In this document: piece after piece, positions 45,882-55,577 of the stretch
Layout: each line of letters starts with the position of its first letter
Position numbering within the stretch: the stretch's first letter is position 1
Source of the DNA: Bacteroidales bacterium UBA5281
Lineage (GTDB): Bacteria > Bacteroidota > Bacteroidia > Bacteroidales > Lentimicrobiaceae
Assembly (NCBI GenBank): GCA_002410555.1
Contig: DHSR01000033.1
Location: 124,880 to 188,879 of the forward strand
Length of the DNA stretch: 64,000 bases
Reading direction: 5' to 3'
Translations under genes and position numbers: made by a program
Notes under the pieces: model-generated
The model's database searches: none
Told to the model about the DNA's origin: nothing
The model's input: the letters and a program-made list of their open reading frames with translations, nothing else

Positions 45882-46574
45882 TTATTCTCTTGCGCGCAAA
45901 GATGCAATGGCCAGTATGGTTCCCAGTGCAATGCCAAGCAAAGCAGCAAACAACACCTGAAATTCGGCAGGCAACAAAAAAGTGATGGTATGAGCCGGAT
46001 ACCAGAAAAATGGAATGGTTCTTTTGAAAACAAAATTCCATTGTACATCCCAATTTAGCTTTTGAAGGATACCGGCTACAGGAATGGGTTTGAAGAATCC
46101 GGCCACAGTGCCACCTGTATTCATGATATGGGTATCGGTGATCTTGTGAACCGTCATCATGACCGGAGCATATATGGTATTTAAAAGCACACTGATGCTG
46201 AAAGCAATAAGTAATTTACCAGCACTGAAATCTCCCGAAAAAACTTCATCTGCATTTGTGTAGTTTAGATATTGAAAAAGGCTTAAAGTACCTGAGGTAA
46301 ATATAATGAATGCTGCTTTTATGGTAATGCCAAGCAGACCCCATACCAGTGCGCGGAGAAGCAGACCGAATCCGGGTTCAGTATATCTTCCCGTTTTGAT
46401 CCTCAACCCAATTACCTCACCAAGAGTTGCCAATATGGCAAATTTTATAAAACTCATGATGAAGCCATGACTCAGATTAAATGCATTGTATGCCTCATAC
46501 AATTCTTCAAAAAGTACGAAAGGTAAAAACAAGAGTAAAATGAAAACTGCAAAATAAAAATCGGATCTTTTCAT
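45882..46574 (-). CDS. Multi-pass membrane protein (possibly Mpv17/PMP22-like)
   Basis: About 230 residues from the ATG at 46574 (MKRSDFYFAVFILLLFLPFV). The frame is open to a TTG at 46712, so a longer form cannot be excluded. There are roughly six hydrophobic segments. The end region WDVQWNFVFKRTIPFFWYPA recalls the Mpv17/PMP22 family, but the match is weak. Role unknown. It is divergent from the C69 peptidase gene. Confidence 0.7.
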   Translation of the reverse strand: MKRSDFYFAVFILLLFLPFVLFEELYEAYNAFNLSHGFIMSFIKFAILATLGEVIGLRIKTGRYTEPGFGLLLRALVWGLLGITIKAAFIIFTSGTLSLFQYLNYTNADEVFSGDFSAGKLLIAFSISVLLNTIYAPVMMTVHKITDTHIMNTGGTVAGFFKPIPVAGILQKLNWDVQWNFVFKRTIPFFWYPAHTITFLLPAEFQVLFAALLGIALGTILAIASLRARE

Positions 46575-46764
46575 AAAAACGGTTAAAGAGGTTACAAATG
46601 GCCGGGCAAAGTTCAACCAAATGGTTTGATTTCTCAAATTATTCCAGTCTTTTTGTTGAATTTGGTCTGCTTGTAGTATTTTAGCCGCGGAAATGTTAAT
46701 TAAAGCATTCAACTTTTGGTGATCTCACCAGAATTTTTTTAAAAAATACACAATTACTCTACTT

Positions 46765-48510
46765 ATGAACCATTTGAATTTACTTTTCGGAAAAGTTTCC
46801 TTACTGACTATAATTACAAGTCTTCTTTTTAACATCAATCTAACTTTTGCATGTACCAACTATCTGGTCACAAAAGGGGCCTCAGTGGATGGCAGCACCA
46901 TGATCAGTTATGCAGCGGATTCACACATCCGTTATGGCGAATTGTACTGGTTACCTGCCGGAGATTGGCCTGAAGGCAGCATGGTAACCCTTTATGACCG
47001 TGGCACAGCCCGCCCGCTTGGACAAATTCCTCAGCCACCACATACTTATCAGGTGATTGGTTTTATGAATGAACATCAGGTTTCTATTGGAGAAACTACT
47101 TTCGATGGGCGCTCCGAATTACTTGATACTACGGGAATTGTAGATTACGGTAGTTTAATGTTTCTCGCGCTGCAACGGGCCAAAACAGCACGTGAGGCCA
47201 TTCAGGTCATCGGCGATTTGGTGGATAAATATGGCTACGCCAGCACCGGGGAATCTTTTTCAATCGGCGACAAAAATGAAGTGTGGATAATGGAAATTAT
47301 TGGAAAAGGAACGCGTTTGGTAAAAGACAAAAAAAGCGGTAAAATGGTTAATGCGGATAAAGGAGCCGTATGGGTGGCCATTCGCATCCCCGAAGGATAC
47401 ATTTCAGCCCATGCCAACCACGCACGCATCACCACTTTCCCGTTGGACAATGGCCATACCTCCATCAGCAATAAAAATTACAAGAGCCTGAGTGCGGATA
47501 CTGAAGTGATTTATGCTTATGATGTAATTGACTTTGCACGCAAAAAAGGCTACTATACAGGTAATGACAATGATTTTAGCTTTAGCGATACCTATGCTCC
47601 ACTCGACTTTGGTGCTGCCCGTTTTTGTGAACTCCGTGTATGGGCCATGTTTAATCATGTGAGTAGCAATATGCAGCAATATTTCGATTATGCAGCCGGA
47701 GATATCTCTAAAGAAAGAATGCCTCTGTTTATCAAACCTGATAGAAAGCTCAGTGTCCGTGATCTGATGGCCTTTAAACGTGACCATTTGGAAGGTACCG
47801 ATCTGGATATGTCCAGAGATATAGGTGCAGGCCCTTTTGGATTGCCTTACCGCTGGCGTCCGCTTACCTGGGAATACGAAGGAAAATCTTACTTTAATGA
47901 AAGGGTCACTGCTACTCAGCAAACCGGATTCTCTTTTATCTCACAAATGCGAAGTTGGATGCCCGATCATATTGGCGGAATTTTCTGGTTTGGCGCTGAT
48001 GATGCTGCTTCAACAGTTTACATGCCGTTTTATTGTGGCATCACCAAAGTACCTCATGTTGTAGCTCAGGGCAATGGCGATATACTTACCTATTCGGAAA
48101 CAGCCGCTTTTTGGGTATTCAACAGGGTGGCCCATTTTGCTTACTTATTCTATAACCGTGTAATGCCTGATTTGACAAAAGTGCAGCACGAGCTTGAGGA
48201 ACATTTTATGGTGCAGATTGCAGAAATGGATGACAAGGCCGGCAAACTATACCAAACGGATCCCGCAGCCGCTCGCGAATTACTCACCCGGTTTGATGCT
48301 GAAATCGCCAATAACACAATAGATCGCTGGCGTCAACTGGGTGAATTCCTATTGGTTAAATACCTGGATGGTAATGTAAAAAGAGAACAAGACGGAGAAT
48401 TTCTGCGCAATCCCTGGGGATATCCGCAACCACCACAATTTCCAGGTTACAATGATGAGTGGAAAAAAGAAGTTATTCAGCAGACCGGTGACAAATTCCA
48501 GGTAAAATAA
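46765..48510 (+). CDS. C69-family dipeptidase
   Basis: A 581-residue exported Ntn-hydrolase. A signal peptide ends at LTFA so that processing exposes Cys30 (CTNYLVTKGASVDGST), the expected N-terminal nucleophile. SFSIGDKNEVWIMEI and VRIPEGYISAHANHARI-type segments (VWVAIRIPEGYISAHAN here) are C69 family blocks. It likely degrades dipeptides in the periplasm for uptake. It is convergent with the SGNH hydrolase gene (10-base gap). Confidence 0.93.
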   Translation: MNHLNLLFGKVSLLTIITSLLFNINLTFACTNYLVTKGASVDGSTMISYAADSHIRYGELYWLPAGDWPEGSMVTLYDRGTARPLGQIPQPPHTYQVIGFMNEHQVSIGETTFDGRSELLDTTGIVDYGSLMFLALQRAKTAREAIQVIGDLVDKYGYASTGESFSIGDKNEVWIMEIIGKGTRLVKDKKSGKMVNADKGAVWVAIRIPEGYISAHANHARITTFPLDNGHTSISNKNYKSLSADTEVIYAYDVIDFARKKGYYTGNDNDFSFSDTYAPLDFGAARFCELRVWAMFNHVSSNMQQYFDYAAGDISKERMPLFIKPDRKLSVRDLMAFKRDHLEGTDLDMSRDIGAGPFGLPYRWRPLTWEYEGKSYFNERVTATQQTGFSFISQMRSWMPDHIGGIFWFGADDAASTVYMPFYCGITKVPHVVAQGNGDILTYSETAAFWVFNRVAHFAYLFYNRVMPDLTKVQHELEEHFMVQIAEMDDKAGKLYQTDPAAARELLTRFDAEIANNTIDRWRQLGEFLLVKYLDGNVKREQDGEFLRNPWGYPQPPQFPGYNDEWKKEVIQQTGDKFQVK

Positions 48511-48519
48511 GCCGCAAAA

Positions 48520-49236
48520 TCACTGCTGCATTTTCTTTAATTCTGGCAACCCGGAGTCTAAGCTATGTTTAATGACTTTACTCCACACCTTATAACCCCT
48601 GCGGTTTAGGTGAAGCATATCCGGCAAAAATAAACAGGGGTCCGGCTTACCGTTGTCGGTCATAAAATGTGTACTCGTGGGGATAAAAAATAAATCCTCC
48701 CGGGCGTTACAATAACTATTGATCAATTCATTGGACCGGCTGATTTCCGGCCAAACACTCCACCGTGCAGGAGTAGGGGTTACTTCTATCCAGACAATGG
48801 GAATGCCCGGATGATTTTTGCGAATTTCTTTAACCGCAAGTTTGAAGTAATTCAATACATTTTCCGGCGTCAGATCATTTACATCTCCGGTGATATCGTT
48901 GGCTATGAACAATACAATGGCTGCTGCTTTATGTGGTGCAGTCAGTTCATTGGCATAAAAGGTAAAGTCCTTTAACTTTGCCCCGCCATATCCGCGGTTA
49001 ATGGCCGGGTAGGGGAACATATCTTTTTGAATGCTGTCCCACAAACGGATGCTTGAACTTCCGACAAACAACAACGTGGCCGGAGCGTAGGACACCGGCA
49101 TTGCTTTCAGGGTGCTAACCTCTTGTTGCCACTTCAAAACTTCGGGATCCTTACCCAGTTTGCTGACCGGATTACAGGACAAAATCAGGAGTGGCATAAA
49201 AATGCCCAATAATTTCAGCAGCACAGTTCGTTTCAT
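48520..49236 (-). CDS. SGNH/GDSL-type esterase lipoprotein
   Basis: A 238-residue protein with a lipoprotein signal (PLLILSCNP, Cys21). The SGNH blocks are LFVGSSSIRLWDSI (catalytic Ser), NRGYGGAKL (Gly), LFIANDITGDV (Asn) and DMLHLNRRGY (Asp/His). Substrate unknown; a surface acetyl-esterase is plausible. It is 21 bases downstream of the acyl-CoA synthetase gene, on the same strand. Confidence 0.9.
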   Translation of the reverse strand: MKRTVLLKLLGIFMPLLILSCNPVSKLGKDPEVLKWQQEVSTLKAMPVSYAPATLLFVGSSSIRLWDSIQKDMFPYPAINRGYGGAKLKDFTFYANELTAPHKAAAIVLFIANDITGDVNDLTPENVLNYFKLAVKEIRKNHPGIPIVWIEVTPTPARWSVWPEISRSNELINSYCNAREDLFFIPTSTHFMTDNGKPDPCLFLPDMLHLNRRGYKVWSKVIKHSLDSGLPELKKMQQ

Positions 49237-49257
49237 AATGCGGTACTTAAAATTAGA

Positions 49258-51303
49258 TTATTTTTCGACACGGATGCGGGCATCCACGGCTACCACGCCA
49301 CGCTCATTGCCAAGTAAAGGATTAATGTCCATTTCAGCAATTTCTGGAGCGCTAATACATAAGGCAGATAATCGCACAATTACATCAGCAAAAGCCTGCT
49401 GATTAACGCCTTCTTGTCCGCGCACGCCTTCAATGATCTTATAAGATTTTAAAGTTTGAATCATTTCTCTGGCTTCCCTCATACTTACCGGAGCAATGGC
49501 AGTTTGCACATCCTTAAGCACTTCTATGAATATTCCACCCAAACCACAAAGAATCATGTGTCCAAATTTGGGTTCAAACTTTGCACCCGCAAATATTTGA
49601 GTGCCACTCAACATGGGTTGGATTAAAATTGCTGTGGTTTCCGGAATTTTCATCATGCGTTCAAATTCAGCGACTACCGTTTCTTCATTTTTTACGTTGA
49701 GAACCACTCCACCAACATCGGATTTATGTACCGGTCCAACGACTTTCATCACCACCGGATATCCCATTTTATTTATCGCTTCCAGTGCCTGCTTTTGGGT
49801 ATTAACTACTGCTTCGCCTGCCCGGGGAATACCCGCTGCATCCAGCAATTTTTGAACATCTTCCGGCTGAAGATAACCGGATTCAGAACCATCAATAACC
49901 TGTCTGATTAACCTATGGTTAATTTCAGGAAGCTCAGCTATGGGAGCGGGCGGAGGTGTATGGTAAACCTTTGCCAGTGCCTGACCAAAAACTACTTCAT
50001 CGGGAAAATTTATGCGTCCCAGCGAAAGGAAGTATTCAATTTCATCTTTTACATTGATTACTGATGGCAATATCGGATAGATGGGTTTTCGGCAGGTTTT
50101 CATCTTTTCATCCAGGAGTTTATACACATCAAACACCTGGGTAAGACCAGGGCTGCCAAAAATCACTGCCATGGCATCAATTTCATCAAATTCATTGTCA
50201 CAGTAATCAATGATATCGCCCAGTTGGGCTGCAGTACCGGTGGCCAGAAAATCAATGGGATTGGCTACCGATGATCCGGGGTAAAGTTTTTCAAGCAATT
50301 CAGGGCTTTCGAGGTGGGGAACTTCTAGGCCATTGTTTGAAAGCACATCAGTAAGCATTACGGCCGGTCCTCCGGCATGGGTAATGATGGCTATATTTTT
50401 ACCTTCCAGTGGTTTGTGCATAAATATGGCTGCAATAGTAGCCAGTTCCTGACGACCATTACATCTAACAATGCCAGCTTTGCGAAAAAGTGCGTCCACC
50501 GCAGAATCGCTGCTGGCCAGCGCTCCTGTATGTGAGGAAGCAGCCCGGCTGCCCGCAGAAGAACTACCCGATTTAATGGCTGCAATGCGACAGCCTTTGT
50601 TGATTAAAGAAGTAGCGTGTTTCAGCAATAAATCTGGTTTGTTTATGCTTTCAACATACAGTAACTTCACCCTTGAGCTGTGTTCCGGATCAAATGTTTC
50701 ATCAAGATACTGCAGGACTTCTTCTACACCGGTCTGGGCGCTGTTGCCTACGGAATATACGCTCGAAAAAGACAATCCCGTCGGAATTGCTGATTCCATG
50801 ATAAAAACAGCCGTAGCTCCCGATCCGGAAATAAAATCAGCGCCTTTGGGATCAAAACGGGGAATAGGCAGGGTGAACACAGAGGTATGATGACGATTCA
50901 TCATGCCAATACAATTGGGCCCGATAAGACAGCCATTTACGCTGTTAACGGTTTCCACAATTTGTTGCTCAAGTAAAGCACCCGCTTCACTTTCCTCATG
51001 AAATCCGGCAGATAAGATAATAAATGCCCGTGTGTTCTTTTCGCGGGCCAGCAATTCAACGGTGTCTGGACAGTATTTTGCAGCTATGGCGAGAATAGCC
51101 AGGTCACATTCCGGTAGATCGTTTGGATCCTGATAACACCGGATGCCTTGAACTTCAGTTTCTTTAGGATTGGTAACATAGAGTTGATCAGGAAACTGAT
51201 TTTCAATGAGATTTTGTAAAACCTTGCCACCCGGCTTGGTGGTATCATTTGAACCGCCTACTACAACGATACTTTTAGGGTGAATGAGCTGTTGATTGAT
51301 CAT
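49258..51303 (-). CDS. Acetate/acyl--CoA ligase (ADP-forming), fused alpha-beta subunits
   Basis: A 681-residue fusion of the CoA-binding/ligase alpha part (about 1-450) and the ATP-grasp beta part (about 470-681). The Rossmann start is IHPKSIVVVGGSND, the catalytic His lies in ASSHTGALASS, and the ATP-grasp segment runs from GYPVVMKVVGPVHKSDVGGVVL (quoted in part). The enzyme makes ATP from acyl-CoA, ADP and Pi. With the 2-oxoacid oxidoreductase 7 kb away it completes an amino-acid fermentation route. Confidence 0.93.
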   Translation of the reverse strand: MINQQLIHPKSIVVVGGSNDTTKPGGKVLQNLIENQFPDQLYVTNPKETEVQGIRCYQDPNDLPECDLAILAIAAKYCPDTVELLAREKNTRAFIILSAGFHEESEAGALLEQQIVETVNSVNGCLIGPNCIGMMNRHHTSVFTLPIPRFDPKGADFISGSGATAVFIMESAIPTGLSFSSVYSVGNSAQTGVEEVLQYLDETFDPEHSSRVKLLYVESINKPDLLLKHATSLINKGCRIAAIKSGSSSAGSRAASSHTGALASSDSAVDALFRKAGIVRCNGRQELATIAAIFMHKPLEGKNIAIITHAGGPAVMLTDVLSNNGLEVPHLESPELLEKLYPGSSVANPIDFLATGTAAQLGDIIDYCDNEFDEIDAMAVIFGSPGLTQVFDVYKLLDEKMKTCRKPIYPILPSVINVKDEIEYFLSLGRINFPDEVVFGQALAKVYHTPPPAPIAELPEINHRLIRQVIDGSESGYLQPEDVQKLLDAAGIPRAGEAVVNTQKQALEAINKMGYPVVMKVVGPVHKSDVGGVVLNVKNEETVVAEFERMMKIPETTAILIQPMLSGTQIFAGAKFEPKFGHMILCGLGGIFIEVLKDVQTAIAPVSMREAREMIQTLKSYKIIEGVRGQEGVNQQAFADVIVRLSALCISAPEIAEMDINPLLGNERGVVAVDARIRVEK

Positions 51304-51417
51304 GATGAAAGAGTGATTAGATTTAATACCGGGCCATACCGGTTGATTTTGGTTGCGAAGGTATGAAAAGACTTAGGATTACTGAAAAACTTTATGACGT
51401 AAATGAATAATGGCAAT

Positions 51418-51449
51418 TTTGTTTATTGTATTTTAAGACCTTACCTTTG
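51418..51449 (+). promoter_or_regulatory. Bacteroidota promoter TTTG-N20-TACCTTTG
   Basis: TTTG (51418-51421) and TACCTTTG (51442-51449) are 20 bases apart. The gene start is 133 bases downstream, giving a leader of about 125 bases in which no known riboswitch was recognised. Confidence 0.6.
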
Positions 51450-51581
51450 CAGAAAATTCATCATAAACTTTCAGGGACGGTTTGTATTATAATATATAAA
51501 ATGGTGAATTTTACCAGAATTATCCGCTCCTGATTTATTTGATTACTCTTTTTAAGCGGATTTCCGCGTGCTTTTTTTATC

Positions 51582-52697
51582 ATGAATTTGCTAAAGATCG
51601 TACCCAAGGTTACCAAATACATCATCCCCACCGGCATATTGCAACAAACGGCCTTTTGGGCAAGATTTAAAAACAATAATGGATGGCAGTCCATGGCCTT
51701 CGATATTTTTGAACCAGACCCTCAGCGTTTGGGTTTTTGGAAACATACCGGCGATATATTAATTCTAATTAAGGAATTTCAACCCGGTAAATTGTTGGCC
51801 TATGCTCCTTACGGGCCTGAAATTATTCCTTCCGAAGAAATGCAGGGACGATGGCTGGAAAACCTGGCGGAAGAACTGCGAAAATTTCTGCCGGAAACAT
51901 GTTTTGCCATTCGCTTCGACTTAACCTGGCCATCACCCTGGTATAACGACAATAAAGATTTTCACCAGGGGTTCGGCCTATGGAATGAGCTTCCGGATAC
52001 TCCGGTGCAGGAGATGCGTCTCAATATAGGAACCCTGAACTGGAATCTACGCAAAGCTCCCACAAATGTGCTGCCATCGAACACAGTGATAATTCCTCTT
52101 GATAACAATCCGGAAAACCTGCTTAAAAGGATGAAATCCAAGACTCGTTACAATATCAATCTTTCATACCGTAAAAACATACATATTCGCACTTCGGATG
52201 TTTCAGACCTGGATGCCTGGTTTGATCTTTACCGGCAAACTACTTTGCGGCATGGCATTGCTGCTGAAAAAAAAGAATATTTCCAGAAAGTACTAACCAC
52301 ACATGCAGATGATACCATTTCTCCGGTGGACGTTCATCTGCTATTGGCAGAAAAACAAGGCAAACCGCTCGCTGGAATGTTTTTGGCGCTTTCAGGTAAA
52401 AGGGGTACTTATCTTTTCGGGGCCAGTTCATCGCAGCATCGCGAATTGATGGCTCCCTACCTGCTTCAGTGGGAAGCCATGATGCTGTCAAGGGAGACCG
52501 GATGTGACGAATATGACCTTTTTGGCATCAGTGGCAACCCTGATCCGGCACATCCAATGTACGGATTATATCGCTTTAAGACAGGCTTCGGTGGAGATAT
52601 TCGCCATCAATTGGGATGTTGGGACTATCCCCTAACCAAAGAAAGTTATGAAAGTTTTAGAATTGCCGAAACAGTAGCCGTGGGTTATCACGGATAG
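51582..52697 (+). CDS. FemAB-like peptidoglycan bridge/GNAT transferase
   Basis: A 371-residue protein of the FemAB/FemX fold, two GNAT domains. Characteristic segments are QTAFWARFKNNNGW at the N-terminus, MKSKTRYNINLSYRK (central), and the C-terminal GASSSQHRELMAPYLLQWEAM and LFGISGNPDPAHPMYGLYRFKTGFGG (quoted in part). FemAB-type enzymes add amino acids from aminoacyl-tRNA to lipid II peptides. Exact substrate unknown in this phylum. Confidence 0.9.
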   Translation: MNLLKIVPKVTKYIIPTGILQQTAFWARFKNNNGWQSMAFDIFEPDPQRLGFWKHTGDILILIKEFQPGKLLAYAPYGPEIIPSEEMQGRWLENLAEELRKFLPETCFAIRFDLTWPSPWYNDNKDFHQGFGLWNELPDTPVQEMRLNIGTLNWNLRKAPTNVLPSNTVIIPLDNNPENLLKRMKSKTRYNINLSYRKNIHIRTSDVSDLDAWFDLYRQTTLRHGIAAEKKEYFQKVLTTHADDTISPVDVHLLLAEKQGKPLAGMFLALSGKRGTYLFGASSSQHRELMAPYLLQWEAMMLSRETGCDEYDLFGISGNPDPAHPMYGLYRFKTGFGGDIRHQLGCWDYPLTKESYESFRIAETVAVGYHG

Positions 52698-52764
52698 TGA
52701 TTGTACAATAAAACTGCAATAACTTAATATTAATGCCCTTAAACTTAGATGATTATTGAACAAT

Positions 52765-52793
52765 AAAGGCAGCTTATCTTGCTGCCTTTTTGA
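52765..52793 (+). terminator. Terminator between femAB-like and DAK2-DegV genes
   Basis: AAAGGCAGC (52765-52773) pairs with GCTGCCTTT (52781-52789), loop TTATCTT, followed by a T-run. It best serves the plus-strand FemAB-like gene. Confidence 0.75.
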
Positions 52794-52815
52794 ATAGAAA
52801 GGAGTTATTGTCATT

Positions 52816-54621
52816 TTAAAACATCACTGAAACGGCGACTACGCCGGGTCCAACATTTACTCCCAGTACGGGTGACGCCTCATTGATAAATTCAGGATCA
52901 AGACCGGTTATCCTTTTCATTTCATCGGCAAACCATTGAGCGGTGCTTAAGTTTTTAGCATGTGATATGGAGTAACCCCATATTTTACGATTACCGATTT
53001 TTTCAGCAATTTCTTTCATAATCATTTTCATACTTGCTTTTTCAGTAAATGGTTTGCCAAAAGTTTCCGTTTTACCCTCATTATTTACTATTACGATGGG
53101 TTTAAGGTTAAGCAACGAACCAATTTTACCTTTGGCATAACTTACTCTGCCGCTCTTAACCATGTATTTAATGGTACGGGAGGAGACATACATTTTGGTG
53201 TTGTCTGCCCATTTTTCAATTCTGCCTGAAAGCTCCTCAAAGGTGGCGCCATTTTCAAGTTCCCGGGCAGCGCGCAATACAACCAATCCCAGCCCGCTGG
53301 ATAGGCGCTTTGAATTGATGACTTTAATTGGTTTTCCCGAATGCTCAGCCACGGCATGAGAAGCTTTGGAACTATTGCTCCAGGTTCCGCTCATGGCTGC
53401 ACTAATGTGTATGCCTATAATGCTGTCATAATGGGTAGACAGATAGGAGTACCGGTTGAAAAAATCTTTATATGCCGGTTGCGCGGTTGAAGGGTAGGCA
53501 GCCGACTTGTCGAGCATGGAATAAAACTCAGATGGCAAAAGCGTTAGGCGATCCAAAAAGTATGTATCACCAAAATGCACACTTAAGGGTACCACTTGAA
53601 TCTGATATTTCTCTATCAGTTCTTCCGGCAGGTCACAGGTGGAGTCGGTGAGCAAAGCAACGGGATATTTAGCATTACTGCTGATTTCCTTCTGCATCAC
53701 CATGTCATCCACTTTTTGAAAAGTAATGTTGCCCACCCGGTTCAAGGCAAGCATCACTTCTGATGGATTGTCGGTGTGAATATGTACCCGCATTTTTTTA
53801 TCTGAACCGGCAACTACCATGGAATCGCCCATGGGACCAATAAGCTTACGTACCTGTCCAATATTGGCTTTCTTTTTTTCATCAAGCGAAAGCATGGCTT
53901 CAGTGCAATAGCGGAAATTGATTTCCTCATGCGAAATAACTTCCGCATCCGGAATAACCACCGTTTCTCTGCTGGAGATCAGCTTACGCAGTTCTCCTAT
54001 ATTAAGGTATTCAACCATACCCTGCAAAAAAACCACGAAACCTTTGGCTCCGGCATCTACCACATTGCTTTTTTTTAGCACTGCCAGGGTGGCAGTGGTG
54101 GCCTGCAGCGATTCTACAGCCTTTTCATATGCTTGTGCAAGCAATTCAATGAAATCCTGTATGGTGTCTTTTAAAATATAAATGAATTCCGCCCATTCCC
54201 TGATTACCGTAATCATGGTACCTTCAACAGGATTGGCAATGGCTTCATAGGCATATACTACCGCTTTTTTTACGATTTCGGCAAAGGTTTCTACGCTTAC
54301 CGTTTCATGCTTTTGAATTTCATTACTAAAACCATAGATAAACTGTGCGAATATTATTCCCGAATTTCCCCTGGCTCCCGTAAGGGCAGCATCGGCCAGG
54401 GCGGCTGCCGTAAGCTTAAGATCCTTGGTTGGAATGGGACTTTCAACAATGGATCGCATGGTGGAAGCCAGATTTGTCCCGGTATCTGCGTCAGCAACCG
54501 GAAAAACATTGATCTTATTGATCAAAACCTGATTTTCAAAAATCTTCTGCGCACCAGCGAGAAAACTGTAATAAAGTGTCTTCCCGTCTAAGTAAGTCAG
54601 TGCTTTTGTAGGTGTATTCAA
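52816..54621 (-). CDS. FakA-FakB fusion: DAK2 kinase-like domain joined to DegV fatty-acid-binding domain
   Basis: A 601-residue protein joining two partners that are separate genes in most bacteria. Residues 1-200 are the DAK2/FakA kinase domain with PVADADTGTNL (Asp44, Asp46 for Mg-ATP) and GARGNSGIIFAQ. Residues 220-310 match the FakA middle domain (RYCTEAMLS ... DSMVVAGSDKKMRVHIHTDNP). Residues 318-601 are a DegV domain with LLTDSTCDLPEELIEKY and TIKYMVKSGRVSYAKG. Fatty-acid kinase FakAB phosphorylates exogenous fatty acids. The FakA C-terminal domain seems replaced by DegV. Confidence 0.88.
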   Translation of the reverse strand: MNTPTKALTYLDGKTLYYSFLAGAQKIFENQVLINKINVFPVADADTGTNLASTMRSIVESPIPTKDLKLTAAALADAALTGARGNSGIIFAQFIYGFSNEIQKHETVSVETFAEIVKKAVVYAYEAIANPVEGTMITVIREWAEFIYILKDTIQDFIELLAQAYEKAVESLQATTATLAVLKKSNVVDAGAKGFVVFLQGMVEYLNIGELRKLISSRETVVIPDAEVISHEEINFRYCTEAMLSLDEKKKANIGQVRKLIGPMGDSMVVAGSDKKMRVHIHTDNPSEVMLALNRVGNITFQKVDDMVMQKEISSNAKYPVALLTDSTCDLPEELIEKYQIQVVPLSVHFGDTYFLDRLTLLPSEFYSMLDKSAAYPSTAQPAYKDFFNRYSYLSTHYDSIIGIHISAAMSGTWSNSSKASHAVAEHSGKPIKVINSKRLSSGLGLVVLRAARELENGATFEELSGRIEKWADNTKMYVSSRTIKYMVKSGRVSYAKGKIGSLLNLKPIVIVNNEGKTETFGKPFTEKASMKMIMKEIAEKIGNRKIWGYSISHAKNLSTAQWFADEMKRITGLDPEFINEASPVLGVNVGPGVVAVSVMF

Positions 54622-54874
54622 GGCTCAATATTTTGGTTAACAAATGATTATACTGCCAATTTAACAGTTATTAAACATCAAACACCAGCGAAAGTTTTGG
54701 CAAACCAAATTTTCGTATGGCTCAAAGTTTAATTATTCTTTCCGTTTTTTAGATGTCCCTGTGGTTGCAAAATTAAAACTTAAACCCTCAGTATTCCTTA
54801 TTTATAAATTTTGAGGTGAACTTTAAGCAGATTTTAAGGTCGTCATCTTTTCTTATGTCGAAAAGTAACTGATT

Positions 54875-55378
54875 TCACCTTAATTTCCGGAAGGAGGAGA
54901 AGTCATTCATCAGTATGAATGCATTGAGCTCTTCGGCTGGATTTGAGTATTTATGCAAAGGGCCACAGTCGTATAAACTGACAAAAGGATCCGTATCCAG
55001 CAACATACCCATAATTTCATCCTGAGTTGGAGTTTGTGTGAGCCGTGAATATTCAGCATAGGTCCATTTGGTGAAGGCAGTTTGGGGATGAATGCCTCTC
55101 TGGTCGAGCAAAAATCCATTTACAAGTTGAACCGGCAATGCCAGTTCACCTTTATAATATACATCACCCGGCGAAGGGTAGGAGTGGAGCGCTTTTTTGT
55201 CTTCAGTAAGGGTTACAGGTACCTGCTGGTAATAATCGGCAGCAGTGCGGTAAATGTAGGCTCTGGGCCCCGGTTGCGCAGCAGCAGTGTCAACGCTTAT
55301 TGTTTTATTGGGGCTTTTACAGGAGCAGTAAAAAACTGTTACCATTAAAAAACTTGCAAAAATGAGGTTACTTTTCAT
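54875..55378 (-). CDS. Hypothetical lipoprotein
   Basis: A 167-residue protein with a lipoprotein signal (VTVFYCSCKS; Cys18 or Cys20). The mature part has RAYIYRTAADYYQQVPVTL and NGFLLDQRGIHPQTAFTKW, which I associate with an uncharacterised Bacteroidota lipoprotein family. No function known. It stands alone, divergent from the DUF1573 gene. Confidence 0.75.
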   Translation of the reverse strand: MKSNLIFASFLMVTVFYCSCKSPNKTISVDTAAAQPGPRAYIYRTAADYYQQVPVTLTEDKKALHSYPSPGDVYYKGELALPVQLVNGFLLDQRGIHPQTAFTKWTYAEYSRLTQTPTQDEIMGMLLDTDPFVSLYDCGPLHKYSNPAEELNAFILMNDFSSFRKLR

Positions 55379-55492
55379 TTTAAGAACACATTAATTACTG
55401 TAAAATAACAACAATTTCCATTGGATTGCAAGTATAATGCCAACTTCATTTTGTGGCATGTAATTTGTTTAAATCAAATTTCTGGTATCAAA

Positions 55493-55525
55493 TTTGACTT
55501 TACACTAAATAAATGGTTATTTTTG
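55493..55525 (+). promoter_or_regulatory. Bacteroidota promoter TTTG-N21-TATTTTTG
   Basis: TTTG (55493-55496) and TATTTTTG (55518-55525) are separated by 21 bases, upstream of the DUF1573 gene. Confidence 0.6.
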
Positions 55526-55577
55526 AGCCGTAAAAAACGCTAAACAGCTTTTCTCAAATCCTTAAAAACACATTTCA

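Noticed and set aside
46765..46854. Lipoprotein signal on the C69 dipeptidase because of LTFAC
   Set aside because: Phe at -2 does not fit the lipobox; the cysteine is better explained as the Ntn nucleophile.
47404..47922. 172-codon open frame antisense to the C69 dipeptidase gene
   Set aside because: Shadow of a strongly coding opposite strand with intact family motifs; nothing recognisable in the antisense product.
50471..50890. 139-codon plus-strand frame opposite the acyl-CoA ligase
   Set aside because: Antisense shadow; Ser/Ala/Thr-rich product without a domain.
51450..51581. Riboswitch in the 125-base leader of the FemAB-like gene
   Set aside because: No recognisable conserved riboswitch core or T-box motif.
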